A DNA stretch of 64,000 nt from Karstenula rhodostoma CBS 690.94 (Eukaryota; Ascomycota; Dothideomycetes; Pleosporales; Didymosphaeriaceae). Position 1 is the first letter of the stretch; the number at the start of each line of letters is the position of its first letter. Where the stretch lies: the NCBI GenBank assembly GCA_010093485.1, contig MU001508.1:820051-884050 (forward strand). Direction: 5' to 3'. The position numbers and the translations under genes are program-made. Of the stretch, positions 44,174-55,928 are shown one piece after another. Below the pieces are notes generated by a model. The model saw only the letters and a list, made by a program, of their open reading frames with translations, had not been told where the DNA came from and searched no databases.

Positions 44174-45165
44174 TGCGGGAGCACAGAGTGGATACAGTAG
44201 GTGTGATAGTTGGAATAACCCTAAGAAGAAGATGTGATCAATAGCGTATGAAAGACGATTGTGCTCAGGGCTGGAGTAATAATGAACGCTGAGTCGAGAT
44301 GGTGGATGCCTGTGGATGGTAGGATACCGGAATCTTTATGGCTTGAACATGTGCGGTGTTCAAAGTGCAAGAAGCATGGCGACGACTGTCCACGTCTACA
44401 GGGTACAAGCGTTGCTGCCTTGGTCCTTTACCGATGCAGGCTAGCATTTGTAATGCCGTATTTCGCGTTCCCCAAATGAGAGCCACCTCACTAACCGCAT
44501 GATTTCGCCCAGAGGGGAAGATCCGACGACTTAGAGTGCAAGGGCAACAGAACAATGCACGATATATGGCGACCATAAGACGCCCTGGCCGAAATAGGAA
44601 AAGGCGTGAGAGAAGTACGAATTCCGCATTCACACCGGCATAGAGGATGGAGATACGGAATGACAGGGGAGGGCAGGGAAGGAGATACCGCCGATAGGAC
44701 AGCGAAGCGAAAACGAATTCCGCAGCTGCATGAGTCAGCAGTCCTGACTCAGACTCCCGCATCTCTTCAACGGCATTCGAACTCCGTATTATCAACATAC
44801 TTATGCAGGCCACGCGACCATCTTACGGCGTTGACGCAATCCTTCGGATTTCTTCTCGCACAGTTTGCAACCATTGGTAGAGCCCTCCTCGGCTTCGGAA
44901 TTGACGTACGAGTCGGTGAGCATCTGTTGAGTGCTAGGCGGCAACGAACTACGCAAGCAGACAGTAACGACTCCGTCTCGCAATAAGCCAGGAATACGTA
45001 CGCTGGGACGCGTCTTGGTACAGGAGGTGGATTATACCGGGCGCCGTCAACAATCGGCTCAGAGCCATTGAACATCGAATCAAAACTATCTTGAAACGCG
45101 CTTGTCCCAACTCGACATGGTTTGTTGGTCTACGTACAATATCTAGGTCTATATCCACTGATTAC
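44174..45165. other. Divergent intergenic region
   Basis: Between the small gene at 44173 (minus) and the Zn2Cys6 gene (plus). Open frames here lack motifs. Any 5' exon of the regulator gene could be hidden in the last 150 bp. Confidence 0.45.
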
Positions 45166-47433
45166 ATGCAGACTGGAAACATATTTCCAGCACGGTTCCA
45201 TGCGGGCCACCGAGATCGGACCCTCAATACGAATTTCAGACGCAATGGCAAATTGCAGTCCTGTGAGCCGTGTCGGAGAGGCAAACTACGCTGCGACCAC
45301 ATGACGCCGACCTGTGGGCGCTGTGCTCGACGGAACAAAGCACATCAATGTGTTTATCATCCTGCTCCACTTACCAAGCGTACTGGCCTTCCTACACCTT
45401 CAATTGAGAGTGATCCCAGAAGTCCTTCCACTCTCGTACAGTCGACAGAGTGGGATGCTTCTGCGCCTGTTGTCCACCCTCTAACTACTCCACCTCAGAC
45501 AGAAAGCGCTATAACCTCGCAGCCATCATACGTGGTGAACCCGCAAGTCGTATTGCCAAGGACAGCACGAGCAACCAGTCTGCCCGCCCATCCCCGGTTA
45601 ACAATCGACGAACTCCGTCGACCCCTGCCTGAGGCGCACGTCAGAGGTGACTCTTTGAACAAGCTTCCAGCAGCAGGCTTCGTCCATCATACAGCTATTC
45701 TCGACGAGTACGAGCTAAGCATTGGAATTCAGCGACCGAATGCGGAGGATCCCAATACGTCCACAGTCATATCTCCTCTTTACATTGAGAGAGGCGCGGC
45801 TGTGCTGACACTTCTCAAAGATCCAACAATCTTGCAACGTTACCTTGACAAATGGTTTTCGTTTGGAAGAGGCATCGTCTTGATCGAACCAATGATCAAG
45901 ATATTCACTTCCGGCGTGTGGTCAGTCTGGGGTAAAATCCTGAGGGACCAAAATCCGAAAGAACTTCGACGAATGTCGGAACGAATATGGCATAACACGT
46001 TAAAACCAGTGTCGCGGTTACTCCATAGGCATACGAGCCCTCGCGAGTTCTGCACTGCAGTTACGGGTGAAAACCTCCGATGGGAGATCGTCGGTATCAT
46101 TGTGACATTGGTCGCATTGCTTTGCCAGAGCTTGTCCGACGCCGATCCGATCTTCTGTACTGACAAGGCATATGTCGAGGACCGGGCCGCCATCATATTG
46201 AGGACGCACAACGCGTCGGAGATCTGCATTGGATTCTGCGAAGACTTCGCGATCGTGAACGACCTCTACTTGTGGTTTTTATACGAAAATGCTGGCCTAT
46301 ATTGCTCACTACGTAGCAGAGGATCTTTTGAGAACTGGAAAAGATCCGGGATCCTCGCAACCGCTATGATCTTTTTCAATCTACACCAGGAGATCAAGGT
46401 CGATGACAACACTCCTTTCTTCATTGCAGAGTTACGAAAACGGCTTTTCGTATGTGCTTATGAAAATGATAAATACTCGGCGATATACAATGGACGGCCC
46501 CCTCGACTCACTAGGAGCTATTGCATGCTGCAGTCTCCGCTCGACCTGACCGACGAACAGCTCATGTCAGAGGGCCCTGATCTCGAGGCCGCGTTATACA
46601 GTCTGGATGAAGAAGGCTGGAATTCAAGTGCACGGGTACAGCGAAGTACCTTTGCGCGTTTGTTCATGCCAAACTCACTTCTTGCTGAAGAGATCCTGGA
46701 GGTTTCATTAGGGACGCTACCACACGAAGAGGTTATTCGGCGGGCTGCCGATATCGAACAACGAGCGATCGAACTTCAGGCAAGCCTACCGGAATTCCTC
46801 CGCATTGATGATCAACCCTTTCTAGAGCTCAATCGACCACCAATCGAGCTCATATATATGGCATATATCCGTCTGGAAAGTCTAAACCATCACTTTCTTT
46901 TGCAGCGGATACTCATCAAAAAGATAGGCGCCGACAGTGCCAAGTTGTTGAATATCGCCCAGGAGATGTTCAATTTCGTTGTGATCATCGTTAACAACAT
47001 ACATATCCTGCGCGATTTTCAACTCGACATCATACAGCTACTGACCATGGACGGCATCCCATCCGCAGCAATCATCGCAATGGAGCTCCTCCACCAGGAC
47101 CAAAACCCTACATCGGCTTCGGCACTGGCCAATCCACTCCCACGGTCGAGCACGATCCAAGGCCTCTCAGTGTTTGTCGCATGCCTGGGAACCGTTAAGC
47201 CCTTTACGAATGGCAGCAATAGTAGCATCAGGGGCCGCAAGTTTCTGAAAAAGATTCTCGACACAATTTTGGATCCGGCACCTTTGCGACTGACGACAGA
47301 TGACTCAACTGATCAAACCCTGGGTGATCCGAGCTTTACAAGTCCGTTTCTTCAGACAGGCAACGATGGTGATTTCATGAGGTGGCTCGATTCGATGGAC
47401 TTTGAATGTGAGAGCTGGGTGAACCTCAACTAA
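45166..47433 (+). CDS. Zn2Cys6 fungal transcription factor
   Basis: The frame is open from about 45091; the first in-frame ATG is 45166, giving 755 aa. The DNA-binding binuclear zinc cluster is CEPCRRGKLRCDHMTPTCGR followed by CARRNKAHQC, that is C-x2-C-x6-C-x6-C-x2-C-x8-C, close to the N-terminus. The rest fits the fungal-specific transcription factor domain (for example LYLWFLYENAGLYCSLRSRG, then LRKRLFVCAYENDKYSAIYN and GRPPRLTRSYC). Targets are unknown. RRNGKLQSCEPC is typical of factors whose short first exon ends just upstream; an AATTTCAG acceptor-like site lies right before it (45233-45240). The true start could therefore be in an upstream exon. No cluster of metabolic genes surrounds it. 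Confidence 0.85.
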   Translation: MQTGNIFPARFHAGHRDRTLNTNFRRNGKLQSCEPCRRGKLRCDHMTPTCGRCARRNKAHQCVYHPAPLTKRTGLPTPSIESDPRSPSTLVQSTEWDASAPVVHPLTTPPQTESAITSQPSYVVNPQVVLPRTARATSLPAHPRLTIDELRRPLPEAHVRGDSLNKLPAAGFVHHTAILDEYELSIGIQRPNAEDPNTSTVISPLYIERGAAVLTLLKDPTILQRYLDKWFSFGRGIVLIEPMIKIFTSGVWSVWGKILRDQNPKELRRMSERIWHNTLKPVSRLLHRHTSPREFCTAVTGENLRWEIVGIIVTLVALLCQSLSDADPIFCTDKAYVEDRAAIILRTHNASEICIGFCEDFAIVNDLYLWFLYENAGLYCSLRSRGSFENWKRSGILATAMIFFNLHQEIKVDDNTPFFIAELRKRLFVCAYENDKYSAIYNGRPPRLTRSYCMLQSPLDLTDEQLMSEGPDLEAALYSLDEEGWNSSARVQRSTFARLFMPNSLLAEEILEVSLGTLPHEEVIRRAADIEQRAIELQASLPEFLRIDDQPFLELNRPPIELIYMAYIRLESLNHHFLLQRILIKKIGADSAKLLNIAQEMFNFVVIIVNNIHILRDFQLDIIQLLTMDGIPSAAIIAMELLHQDQNPTSASALANPLPRSSTIQGLSVFVACLGTVKPFTNGSNSSIRGRKFLKKILDTILDPAPLRLTTDDSTDQTLGDPSFTSPFLQTGNDGDFMRWLDSMDFECESWVNLN

Positions 47434-49151
47434 CGAGCCCCAAAAAACATCTGGGATCAGCTTGGCTAGAACTTTGAGGTGATCGAGAGCCAAAGATATG
47501 CCTTACTAAAAAAAATTCAGATCTTTCAACGGTGTGCCAAGTAACATCAAAACGTAAATATCTATTCTCACACACATCAGCACGCTTGCGGACATCTGGA
47601 GTTCTGTGTGGGCTAAAGGCATTGCGCACGAGAAGGAAATGTCAGCAAGTAACACATCTCGAAAATATGCATACGACGCCAACCTCGTCAAAGCAACTGT
47701 TCGCATATTAGGGAAGAAAAACGGGGTAGTGAAAACCCCTCGCGATCGAAAGTCTCGTGAGTAGTTTAGTCAGACAGCAGAAACAGCAACAGCAGCGTGG
47801 TGCACGTCGCAGACGCAATGCTGATGATTGAGGAGCCGCCGACGCAGGTGGATACCAAGACAATCACGAGGGAGGAAATTGAGCAGAAGATGAGGCAGGG
47901 GGAGTCAATGTATCAGATAACAGAGTGTGTATGAAATCCACCCCACAGCGCCGTGTCTTCTTACACTGTCTTATCTATTTAGCTACCCTTGTTCTCAATT
48001 CTTCCCGCCACCACCCTCTTCCATAGAAGCTCTTTGTCACAACCACCGTCTCACTCCCTGTAATCCCGCTAACCCACCACAAGTACCAATGTTTCGCGTG
48101 CTAGTCCACATGCACAGGCCGTGAACATCTCGCCAACGGCTCACCCCCAGCGCAACTACAATACAATACCCGAGATCGACTCGCCGCGCCATCCGCTCCA
48201 CACCCTTTCCCATCCCAGACAACACCTCTCCCGAGTACACTACATCGCCACCTCTGCTCTCTAACCACTCCTTCTCCTTCATATCGTTCCATCCTTTGTG
48301 CTAGTACGGTTAGCACCCCCACTACCTGCACAACCCCCAACCCCCAACCCGCACCTGTGCTCAGACCAGATCAAGTCTCCCAGTAGGCCCAGAGAAGGCG
48401 TTCGTTCCAGCGCTGAAGACGTCCGAGAACATTGCTTGCATCGACCGTCTAGCTGCCATCAAGCATATTATGGACTCCACGCCGTCTAGTCCCTGGACGC
48501 GCAGGTACGTGGCAGGTGGATGGAGCACGACGTGGTGCGGTGACGGGTTGTCGGAGATGGTTGTGCGATTCCGATGTAGCCACGACTCCACTACTACTAG
48601 CCAGACAGAGATATAACCGACCAAAAAGCGACTCAGGGAGCTTGATTTCTTACCTCCTCCGTCCATCCATCCATCCATCCATCACGCCAGCATGATCTGA
48701 CGGCAAGTGAGACACGTAGGTATTCTCGGCTTGACTTGGACGCCAACACACGACATCACATCACATCCCTTCCCGATACCAAACGGTAGGTAATAACATC
48801 ATTTATATTTCCTTTCCCATCCCCCTATCATAATCCCGCGCCGACGAATCGCCGCCCGTCGCCGCTCGTCCCGAGAAAAAGAGAAAAAGAGAAAAAAGGG
48901 AGGGAAAAAAAGACTCCGTCGCCATCGCTCGTGCAAAAGCGGACAAAGGTCGGGTATCATACTCGTCGTCGCACGCTCCACCACCCAGCGGCTACCATCC
49001 TACCGCTGCAAGCCTCCTGTGAAAAAAAAAAAAAGATCACTTTTGTCCGGCCACTTCCTGCTTTCTTCCAAAACAGCAGACTGGAAATGTTACGCGAACC
49101 ACATTCATACGTCCCCTGAGGCACTGCCCCGCCCCACGCTCACGCTCACGC
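47434..49151. other. 1.7-kb convergent intergenic region with microsatellites
   Basis: Holds the 3' flanks of both Zn2Cys6 genes. A (CCAT)5 tract lies at 48663-48682 and a (CTCACG) tract at about 49139-49156 touches the stop of the next gene. A 38-codon frame (47818-47934) looks coding-like and is listed among the findings. Nothing else is supported. Confidence 0.5.
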
Positions 49152-52100
49152 TCACGCACTCCCCGGCGGCCCCCCCATATTCAGCAGGATATCCAGCATA
49201 TCCATGCCTCCGACATCGGGCCCCATAGCCGTCTGGCTGATGTCCGCGCCCCACTGGTCCAGCAGCGGGTCCAGCGGCAGCGCAAGCCAGTCTTCGTTCT
49301 GGAAACCTGCACCCCCGCCATTTGCGCCCCAGCTGTGCGCCTGCCAGCCGTTGCCAACGCCGCCACCGCCGTTGGCGTCGACTTTGTTGTTGTTATTGCC
49401 GAAACCGCTCGACGCGAAGCCCGGCGGCGGCATGATGGAGATCTGGTTGGATGTTGGGTCGTACGACTCGAGCGAGATGCCGGCGAGCGAGTTGTACTCC
49501 GGGATGGGTGTGGCGCGGCCCGAGGCCGTGATGCCGCCGCGCAGGCCCGGGGAGCCAGGCCGCGAGAAGCCGGTGAAGGTGCCAAAGGTGAAATTGGGGT
49601 TGCCGGCGCCGTTGAGCGTCTGCGGGAGATACGTGGCTGGGGGCGGGCCCATGGGCGTCTCGCCGCGGCTGCGGGGCGGCGGTGTGACGCCGCGGGAGTT
49701 GCCCGTCGAGCCGTTTGCTGCGAGCCGCACGAAACGCCCACGAATCCTATGGGTGAGCGTGTCGACGAGGTCGGCGAAGCGGTTTCCGACGTGCACGTCG
49801 TCTACGATGGAGGTGCGGAGGGCGTAGACGGCCTGGTCGAGCAGCCCGAGGGTCTTGGCCACGTCCTTCTCGGTTGCGCCCAGGGCAAAGGTCTTGAGCA
49901 ATATTATCGCTACAGAAACAATGCGGAAGAAGGTGCGGACGGGCGCGTGGCGGAGGTAGCCCTCTGGGTACAGTCCGTTGACTACGATGCTCAGGACATT
50001 ACGACTCGCACTGACCACTTCATCGATATGGTGCCTGTCGTTTCCATACCACCTCGTGAGGGTACTGAACGGTATGGCGCCGCCTTCTTCGTTTGCGTTT
50101 GCGGATGGAGGCATCCCGTTGGGCTGGGCGTGCATCTGTTGGGGCGTGTTGTGAGTGCAGCGCTCTACAACAGCCTGCAAAGCTAACGAATTCACATAGA
50201 CACGCGTGTACTCGTACTCAATCGCAAGGACATGACGAAGTTGCGGGGGCACTTGAAGTAGTCAGAGAAAGCATCACACATCTACATCGGGCGACGAACC
50301 TTGAGGTGCAGCCTCGAAGCCGCGCTTCCAGTCAACAAGCGGTGTCTGGAAGTTCTGGAGCAACTCCTCGTACTTTCCAGACTTGAGCAAGTCTCGCGTC
50401 CTACGTCGATTGGGGAAGAGTTTGAGATTGCCGATCTCCATGATCTTGGCAATACGGTCCCAGAAGTCAAGCACGAGATCCTGCACGGCATGGCGCTCTT
50501 GGGTGGCAACAGATTCGAGCGGAAGTCGCTGGCCATCTGGCCTCATGCCGTGGTGCGGCGGAGGTGCCTTTATCCGGGCAACGCGCTCTTGGTAGAGCTC
50601 GAGAGGGGTCTTCTGCATCACAGAGTCGCTCTCGCGCTTCACCTGAGGGAGCATCGACGTGAGTCCTAGCCTGCCGCTGGTCTGTGTCACGTAGATGATG
50701 AGCAGGTCCTTGAGATGGTTCTTGCGCCTGAAGTAGGCCTTTACTGTTGCGTGGGAGAGATGCTGGTTGGCTTCCTCGAACTCGATCTCGCTCGTCTCGT
50801 CAAAGACACCAATCTCAAAGGCTAGCGACACGGCGTTGCCCAGCAGCATCCAGCACATGCGGTCACTCCGCCAGCAGGGCTCGAGCCAGCTGTCGATGCG
50901 CTGACCGCTCTCTCCCTTGAGCTGCTCCGCTGCCGCCGCGTTTGCGGGCACATCCGCGTCGAACGAGTCATCGGGGAGGACCAACTCGTCATCGTCGTCA
51001 CCCGGCGGGAAATGAAGGGCACGCGGGTGCCACTCGGTAAGGAGCATGAGGCTTTCTACTGTGCCTAGCGTCCGCAGACCCTTGCGCGAGAGGGGATTCA
51101 CGTCGGAGCCCGGTTGCTGGCCTGCGCCACAGAATCCGCCGCCGAACTGCTCCTGACCAAAGATCATGCGGTCTATCATGCCCTGCAGGTACTTCCACAG
51201 TTTTTCGTGGATCAGATACGCGCGCGATATGGCACCTGGACCCTGGGGGAAGTCGGTCGTGCGGAAACGGGTCGCGATGGTCAACAAGGTTATTACGAGC
51301 ATGGGCTCCTCCTTGAGCAGTTTGGCATGCAAGCCATGGTCGCGATAGTCTGGCACGACAATGGGCGTCAGGGGTGAGAGGTAGGTGTAGAAGTAGTCAA
51401 TATACCGCACTGCTTCCTTGGCCGTCATCCAGCCGGCACGCACGAAGCGGAACTTTGTCCACGCCTTGATGGCGTCGGCAAAGGCAGCCTCGTTGGGCGG
51501 CTCTGGCAGGGCCGTGTACTGCTGGGAGAGGGCGGGGTCGACAGCGGGCTCTGCGGCAGTGGTGCGTGAGTGGTTCCGCGCGTGAGGCTGGGCCTGCGGG
51601 CTGGCGAAGTTCGGTTGCGAGCCGGGCGTGCTGCCGGGACCCAGCATGGCGGGGCGCTGGAGGCTCGAGGCACTGCCGGTGCGGTGATGCTCGATGTCGC
51701 CGTTGCGGCCAGCCGCCTCGAACAGCAGGTTGAGGGCGTCGTGGCCGCTGTAGATCTCACCCGTCTGCATGACGGCCATGGACTTGTCGTTGAGCTTCTG
51801 GTCCTCCTCGTCCTGCTGCGGGCCGTGCGACGTGGTCGGGCGGCGCAGAGGCTCGTACCGTCCCACAGAGCCGCCCGGGGTCAACGGCTGGGAGACGTAG
51901 GCGCTGCCATTCGAGCTGAGGGGCGCAGCCGGGACGAGGACTTCGTCTTCGACGGTGCGGGCGCGCTTCCGGCCGTTGCGCAGCTCGTAATCGTCGTCGT
52001 CGTCGTCGAGCTCGGCGCCGTCCGTCTTCCTCTTGCGGCGCGTGGCGGAGAAGAAGCACTCCTTGCTCTCGCGGCGGCAGCGCACGCAGGGCGGGTCGTG

Positions 52101-52235
52101 GGGATTGTCGACGGGCCCCAGGTCACACCGCACCTTGCGGCGGCGGCAAGGGATGCAGGCCTGGTAGGTACGCGTGTGCGAGGGCGGTTGCGAGCTTCGG
52201 CCCGGCGGCGACGCGTTGGCAACGTCCCCGGACAT
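49152..52235 (-). CDS. Zn2Cys6 transcription factor, large
   Basis: Exons 52235-50300 and 50251-49152 (48-bp intron, GTTCGT donor) encode 1,011 aa. The cluster is YQACIPCRRRKVRCDLGPV, then CVRCRRESKECFF (C27, C30, C37, C50, C53, C60). An acidic Asp run (DDDDDDYELRNGRKRARTVE) follows and could be a nuclear-localisation neighbour. The central region shows the fungal-specific transcription factor domain (FVRAGWMTAKEAVRYIDYFY, PLTPIVVPDYRDH, then WMLLGNAVSLAFEIGVFDE). The C-terminus is Gly/Asn-rich and ends in MDMLDILLNMGGPPGSA, a probable activation-type tail. Many ascomycetes carry an orthologue of this shape, but its regulon is not known to me. It is divergent from the methyltransferase gene. 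Confidence 0.9.
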
Positions 52236-52854
52236 GGCGAGTGGGTATGGTATGCTCTGTGTCGGCTTGCGACGGCTCGCGAGCGTGTAGGGCGGCCGAA
52301 AGGCGGGTGGATGCGCCGACTCGTTCAGCGGGATTGTCGCATGGGCAGCGCGTGGCCGAGAACCGGAGGAGAGCTTCTTCTCGGAGGAATTGCCTGGGGG
52401 CGCTCACGGTCGAGTCCTCTCTTTTTGCTGCAGTTGTTGCGGGCGGCCGGGGGAGACGTGGTCACGAGAACTGCGGGGGCTCGGCTGGTGCCCTGGCCAG
52501 GAACGCTAGCTGGGGCGCTGCAACATACACCGACTACGCCGACCTGAGCCTCCGTCTGGCATCCGCTGCGCTGTACGGAAGCTATGTGGTGAGCGCAGTT
52601 CAATCATATCAACGATTTGTGATGCTTGTAGAGCCAGAAGAATTGCCTCTTTTACATTGCTCGCACCCCTAGATTATTCCAATTCACGCGTAGGCCTGGA
52701 ATCCACAAACTGCTCGCCACCCATCACCACCTCCCCGGTCCCGTGAAGTCGATGCTACCTTGGTAGGGTGAGTACAGCCCGAGTCATCGTCTGAAACCGT
52801 ACCTGCACCAAGCCACATCTGCCCTCATACCTCGTTCACACGTCGATTACAAAC
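52236..52854. promoter_or_regulatory. Bidirectional promoter, regulator / methyltransferase
   Basis: A 619-bp head-to-head interval between the Zn2Cys6 gene start and the methyltransferase start. No gene of its own. Confidence 0.45.
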
Positions 52855-53666
52855 ATGTCAGCATCGAACCAACAAGTCAACAACGCAAGATTCAACGAAG
52901 CCACGCAATGGGACGCAAACAAAAAGCACGCAGAAGGTGTTGGCAAGGCATTCGATGCGATACAGCGCTACATACCCGCGTTTGCCGATGGGACTTCGAA
53001 AAGTCCGGCTTCCCACCCGCCGCAACGCTGGAAGCCATGCACCAACTAACCACCCCAGGCCTCGACGTCCTCGAGATCGGCTGCGGCACCGGCCTCCTCT
53101 CCTTCCAGCTCGCGCCCCACGTCCGCTCCCTCGTCGGCGTCGACACCTCCGACGCCACGATTGCCGCCTTCAACGCGAAGACGACCGCGCTGCCAGACCC
53201 CTCCGCCGCGAATCTCGCCGCCGTAAACGTCCTCGTGCAGAGCGCAGACGACGTATATCTGCAGGGCGCGGCGGCGGCGCTGGCGCTGGGTCGCGGCGAG
53301 TCGGGGAAGGACCTCCCGTATCGTTTCGACCTCGTCGTGTCGCATCTGACCTTACACCACATTCCGTCGCTGGGGGAGCTGCTGGCTACGCTGAAGGACT
53401 GCCTCAGGCCAGGGGGTATGTTGGCGCTGACGGATTATGAGGATTTTGGGCCTGAGGCGATTGCGTTTCATGCCGAGAGTAAGCGGCCGGGGGTCGAGAG
53501 GCATGGGATCAAGAAAGGGGAGATGGAGGATGTGATTGACGGGGTGGGGTTCAACGAGGTGCGTGTCGAGCGGGCGTTTGAGCTGCGGAAGGAGGTGGAA
53601 GCTGCGGGTGGAGGGGGAAAGCGGGAGATGGATTTCCCGTTTCTCATCTGCGTAGGGAAGAAGTGA
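52855..53666 (+). CDS. Class I SAM-dependent methyltransferase
   Basis: Exons 52855-53002 and 53059-53666 encode 251 aa. Motif I is VLEIGCGTGLLSFQLAP (residues about 53-69), the acidic ribose-binding residue is in LVGVDTSDATI, motif II/III is FDLVVSHLTLHHI, and LRPGGMLALTDYEDFG follows. The N-terminus (NARFNEATQWDANKKHAEGV, then GKAFDAIQRYIPAF) matches small cytosolic methyltransferases of the UbiE/Methyltransf_11 type. The intron (56 bp) has an unusual donor GTCCGG but a normal CAACTAAC branch site and CCCCAG acceptor. Its removal makes the phase fit, whereas an unspliced frame loses the conserved N-terminus. The substrate is unknown. Its stop lies 12 bp from the stop of IRC6 on the other strand. 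Confidence 0.87.
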
Positions 53667-53678
53667 AGAAGGCCGAGT

Positions 53679-54610
53679 TCAGAGATCCTTCATGAGGTCG
53701 TTGACGGCTTTGGAGGCGAATCGTTTGCGCTCTGCTTCGGACATGCCCTCGCTTTGGTCTGAGAAAAGTTAGCGTTTGGTGCGAACAACAGCGCGCAGAA
53801 TGTATATACCCTTGATTGCGACCATCTTGCGCATCAGACCTTCGAGCTCTTCCACCTGGGCCTCCTCGTCCTCGCCAATGCCATGCACCGCGTTCTTCAA
53901 GCCAAACAACTCCATACCCATCTCCCTCTCTTCCGCATCGAGACCCTCTCCAAAGGCATCATCGTCGAACCCGAAATCGTCGTCGTCGCCGATGCCATCC
54001 CACTCCTGCGCCTTGAGCGCATCCTCGACTCTCTTGATGCCCATCTCTTCGCCATACTGGTTCTTGCCCTTCGCCTCGCTGTCCACAAACTCAAAGCCGT
54101 GCTCCATGCACAAGTCGTCCCAGTCTTCAGCGCTCTTCTCCAGATACGGCGTTATGCTCTGTGGCATCGCAACTGCCAGGCGCACCTGGTCGTCGCTGTA
54201 GCCACATGCCGTCTCCACAACTTTGGCAATCGCTGCCATCGTGTCCTTTATCGTGTCCACATCTTTCTCTGTAACCGGCTTCTTAAAGCACAAGACCCAA
54301 GCGCCAATCGCAGTGACGACCTCTCTGGCTTCAGGTTTTGTAAACTCGGTGCGCCACTCGGTGATGTCGGGGATTTCGTCGATCCAAATGGGTAGCTTGG
54401 CCGTGTAGTATTTGGTCTCGAGTTTCCACTCGTGGGAGAGACCAGCCGTGGTGTCGGTGATGAGCTCTGGGGCGGAACCCGTGAGATCTGAGGGGCGGCG
54501 AATCAGATTCTATGTCCTTATTGCGAGGGAAACTCACCTTTCAGTAAAGAGAGCACGCCTGAGCCTGGGGCACCAACAGCGAGGATGCGCCGGGGGTTAC
54601 TGATCTCCAT
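53679..54610 (-). CDS. IRC6: Irc6 / p34 adaptin-binding family protein
   Basis: Exons 54610-54538, 54487-53810 and 53758-53679 encode 276 aa. Irc6 and its animal relative p34 bind AP-1 and AP-2 adaptor complexes and help clathrin-mediated trafficking; they have a Rab-like fold. The P-loop-like start is RRILAVGAPGSGVLSLLK. Then come ITDTTAGLSHEWKLET, IWIDEIPDITEWRTEF and AIGAWVLCFKKPVTEKDVDT. The C-terminal block is EEREMGMELFGLKNAVHGIG, then EGMSEAERKRFASKAVNDLM, the conserved family tail. Introns are 50 and 51 bp. The codon count is exact (277 with stop). It is convergent with the methyltransferase gene. Confidence 0.93.
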
Positions 54611-55226
54611 GGCGGGGTGTTGGCAGGGTCGGGACAAAACGTTGCGGAGCCTCGGAGGTGTTCGCGGCAGTGGGGCTAGACACCCCACGTTGGTCAGCCA
54701 GCCTCGCCAAAGTGCCAGCCGTGAGCAGAAAGGACACCATCACAACAAAGATGCACTGCTTATTGCACTCTTCCACGTGTACACTGATCCAGTCGATACC
54801 GGTTACACAAACACGGTGCACTGCGTCCCGCCATTTCCTGTCCACCTGGTCTTGTCAACCTGAAGATCGACCACCAACCGCTAAAGGCGTTGACAAGTTG
54901 CAACTTGAACTATGAATCCCAGGGTAACTCGAACTACTGCGAATGTCCAAATGGGCGACCTGATACTGCACGGTCGACGTTCACAATCACTCGAGAGCCG
55001 CTGTGGCTGAAATTTCTGAATTTTTATCTCAGTCTGAAAGCTCACGAAGTTGAGGGCATCCTATCCTGGTATCTCGTACCTTTTCGCGCCGTGTCAATCC
55101 AAATTCCTTTAAAGCTTGCGGCCGGGCCCGCCTAGCCCCCGCAACCGCGCATTGGCTGCCCGCGGATGTGACTATGCGTATAGGCCAGCTCCTGTTTGTA
55201 GTGTCTCCTTTATCCTATGCAGCCGC
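54611..55226. other. Intergenic region IRC6 / SMD3
   Basis: About 615 bp with the IRC6 promoter and the SMD3 3' flank. Nothing else is seen. Confidence 0.5.
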
Positions 55227-55721
55227 TCATCGCCCGCCCCTCGCTCCCCTGGCCCTGTTGACCGTGGCACGACCACGCGCAAGACCGACACCTCTTCCTC
55301 GGGTACCCCGAGATCGGAACATGGGCGCATTCCTGCAGCAGTCAGTATGCCTTCGTTGCTTCGCGAGCGGAATTTGCGCACCTCAACATGTCGGGGACGA
55401 TGAAGTAGCGGACGTGGGAGCCGCGGATGTAGACTTGTTCGAGATGCGCCACGCGGCCGTCTCGAGCGGTGACGGTAATGTCCTTGAGCTGGACGTTCAT
55501 GTTGTCCTCCGCTGTGGCCTGTTAGCTACATGCCTCTCTTGGGAGCGGGCCGCTCGACCTTCTATCAGCTTTCCACGGTACACCTCGCCGGAGGTGATCT
55601 CGAGCGTGACGATGTGACCCTAGCACGGTGAGCTTGTGATGCGCCAGAGATTGCGGGGGTAGGAATAACGCACGGCCGCCTCGTTGAGGAGCTTGATCGG
55701 TATGCCAATCGTGCTCGTCAT
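55227..55721 (-). CDS. SMD3: Small nuclear ribonucleoprotein Sm D3
   Basis: SmD3 is one of seven Sm proteins that ring the U1, U2, U4 and U5 snRNAs. Exons 55721-55674, 55619-55559, 55511-55382 and 55332-55227 give 114 aa. The Sm1 motif is [18 protein letters not shown] with [16 protein letters not shown] following. The Sm2 motif is [17 protein letters not shown]. The tail is Arg-Gly-rich ([20 protein letters not shown]), the region methylated on arginines in other species. Introns are 54, 47 and 49 bp; intron 2 has a GTCGAG donor but a clear GCTAAC branch site and CCACAG acceptor. Codons total 115 with the stop. It is head-to-head with GEP4. Confidence 0.95.
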
Positions 55722-55928
55722 CGTGTCGAAGAAGGTTCGATTCGGGTTGCGGGGTAGGTTGTCGCTCCGTATTGCGCGCTCCGCGTCGTGTCGCAAGTCG
55801 TTGATGTGATTTTGGAGGCCTTCTGGCTGGCGCGCGGAAGCTTGGACCGCGGCTTAGTCATCTGCACTTCACTCACCATCACCCTCTCCAGCCTATCACA
55901 TCTCATCGAGCATTTGCCCATCTCTCCG
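55722..55928. promoter_or_regulatory. Compact bidirectional promoter SMD3 / GEP4
   Basis: Only 207 bp separate the two start codons (55721 minus, 55929 plus). The interval must hold both core promoters. No TATA box was recognised. Confidence 0.55.

Noticed and set aside
52908..53058. Reading the methyltransferase as one exon from 52908
   Set aside because: The N-terminus becomes Arg-rich nonsense, while the spliced frame from 52855 restores the family start.
55721..55760. tRNA T-loop-like GGTTCGATTC upstream of SMD3
   Set aside because: The flanks do not pair into a T-arm and no acceptor stem or anticodon arm fits.
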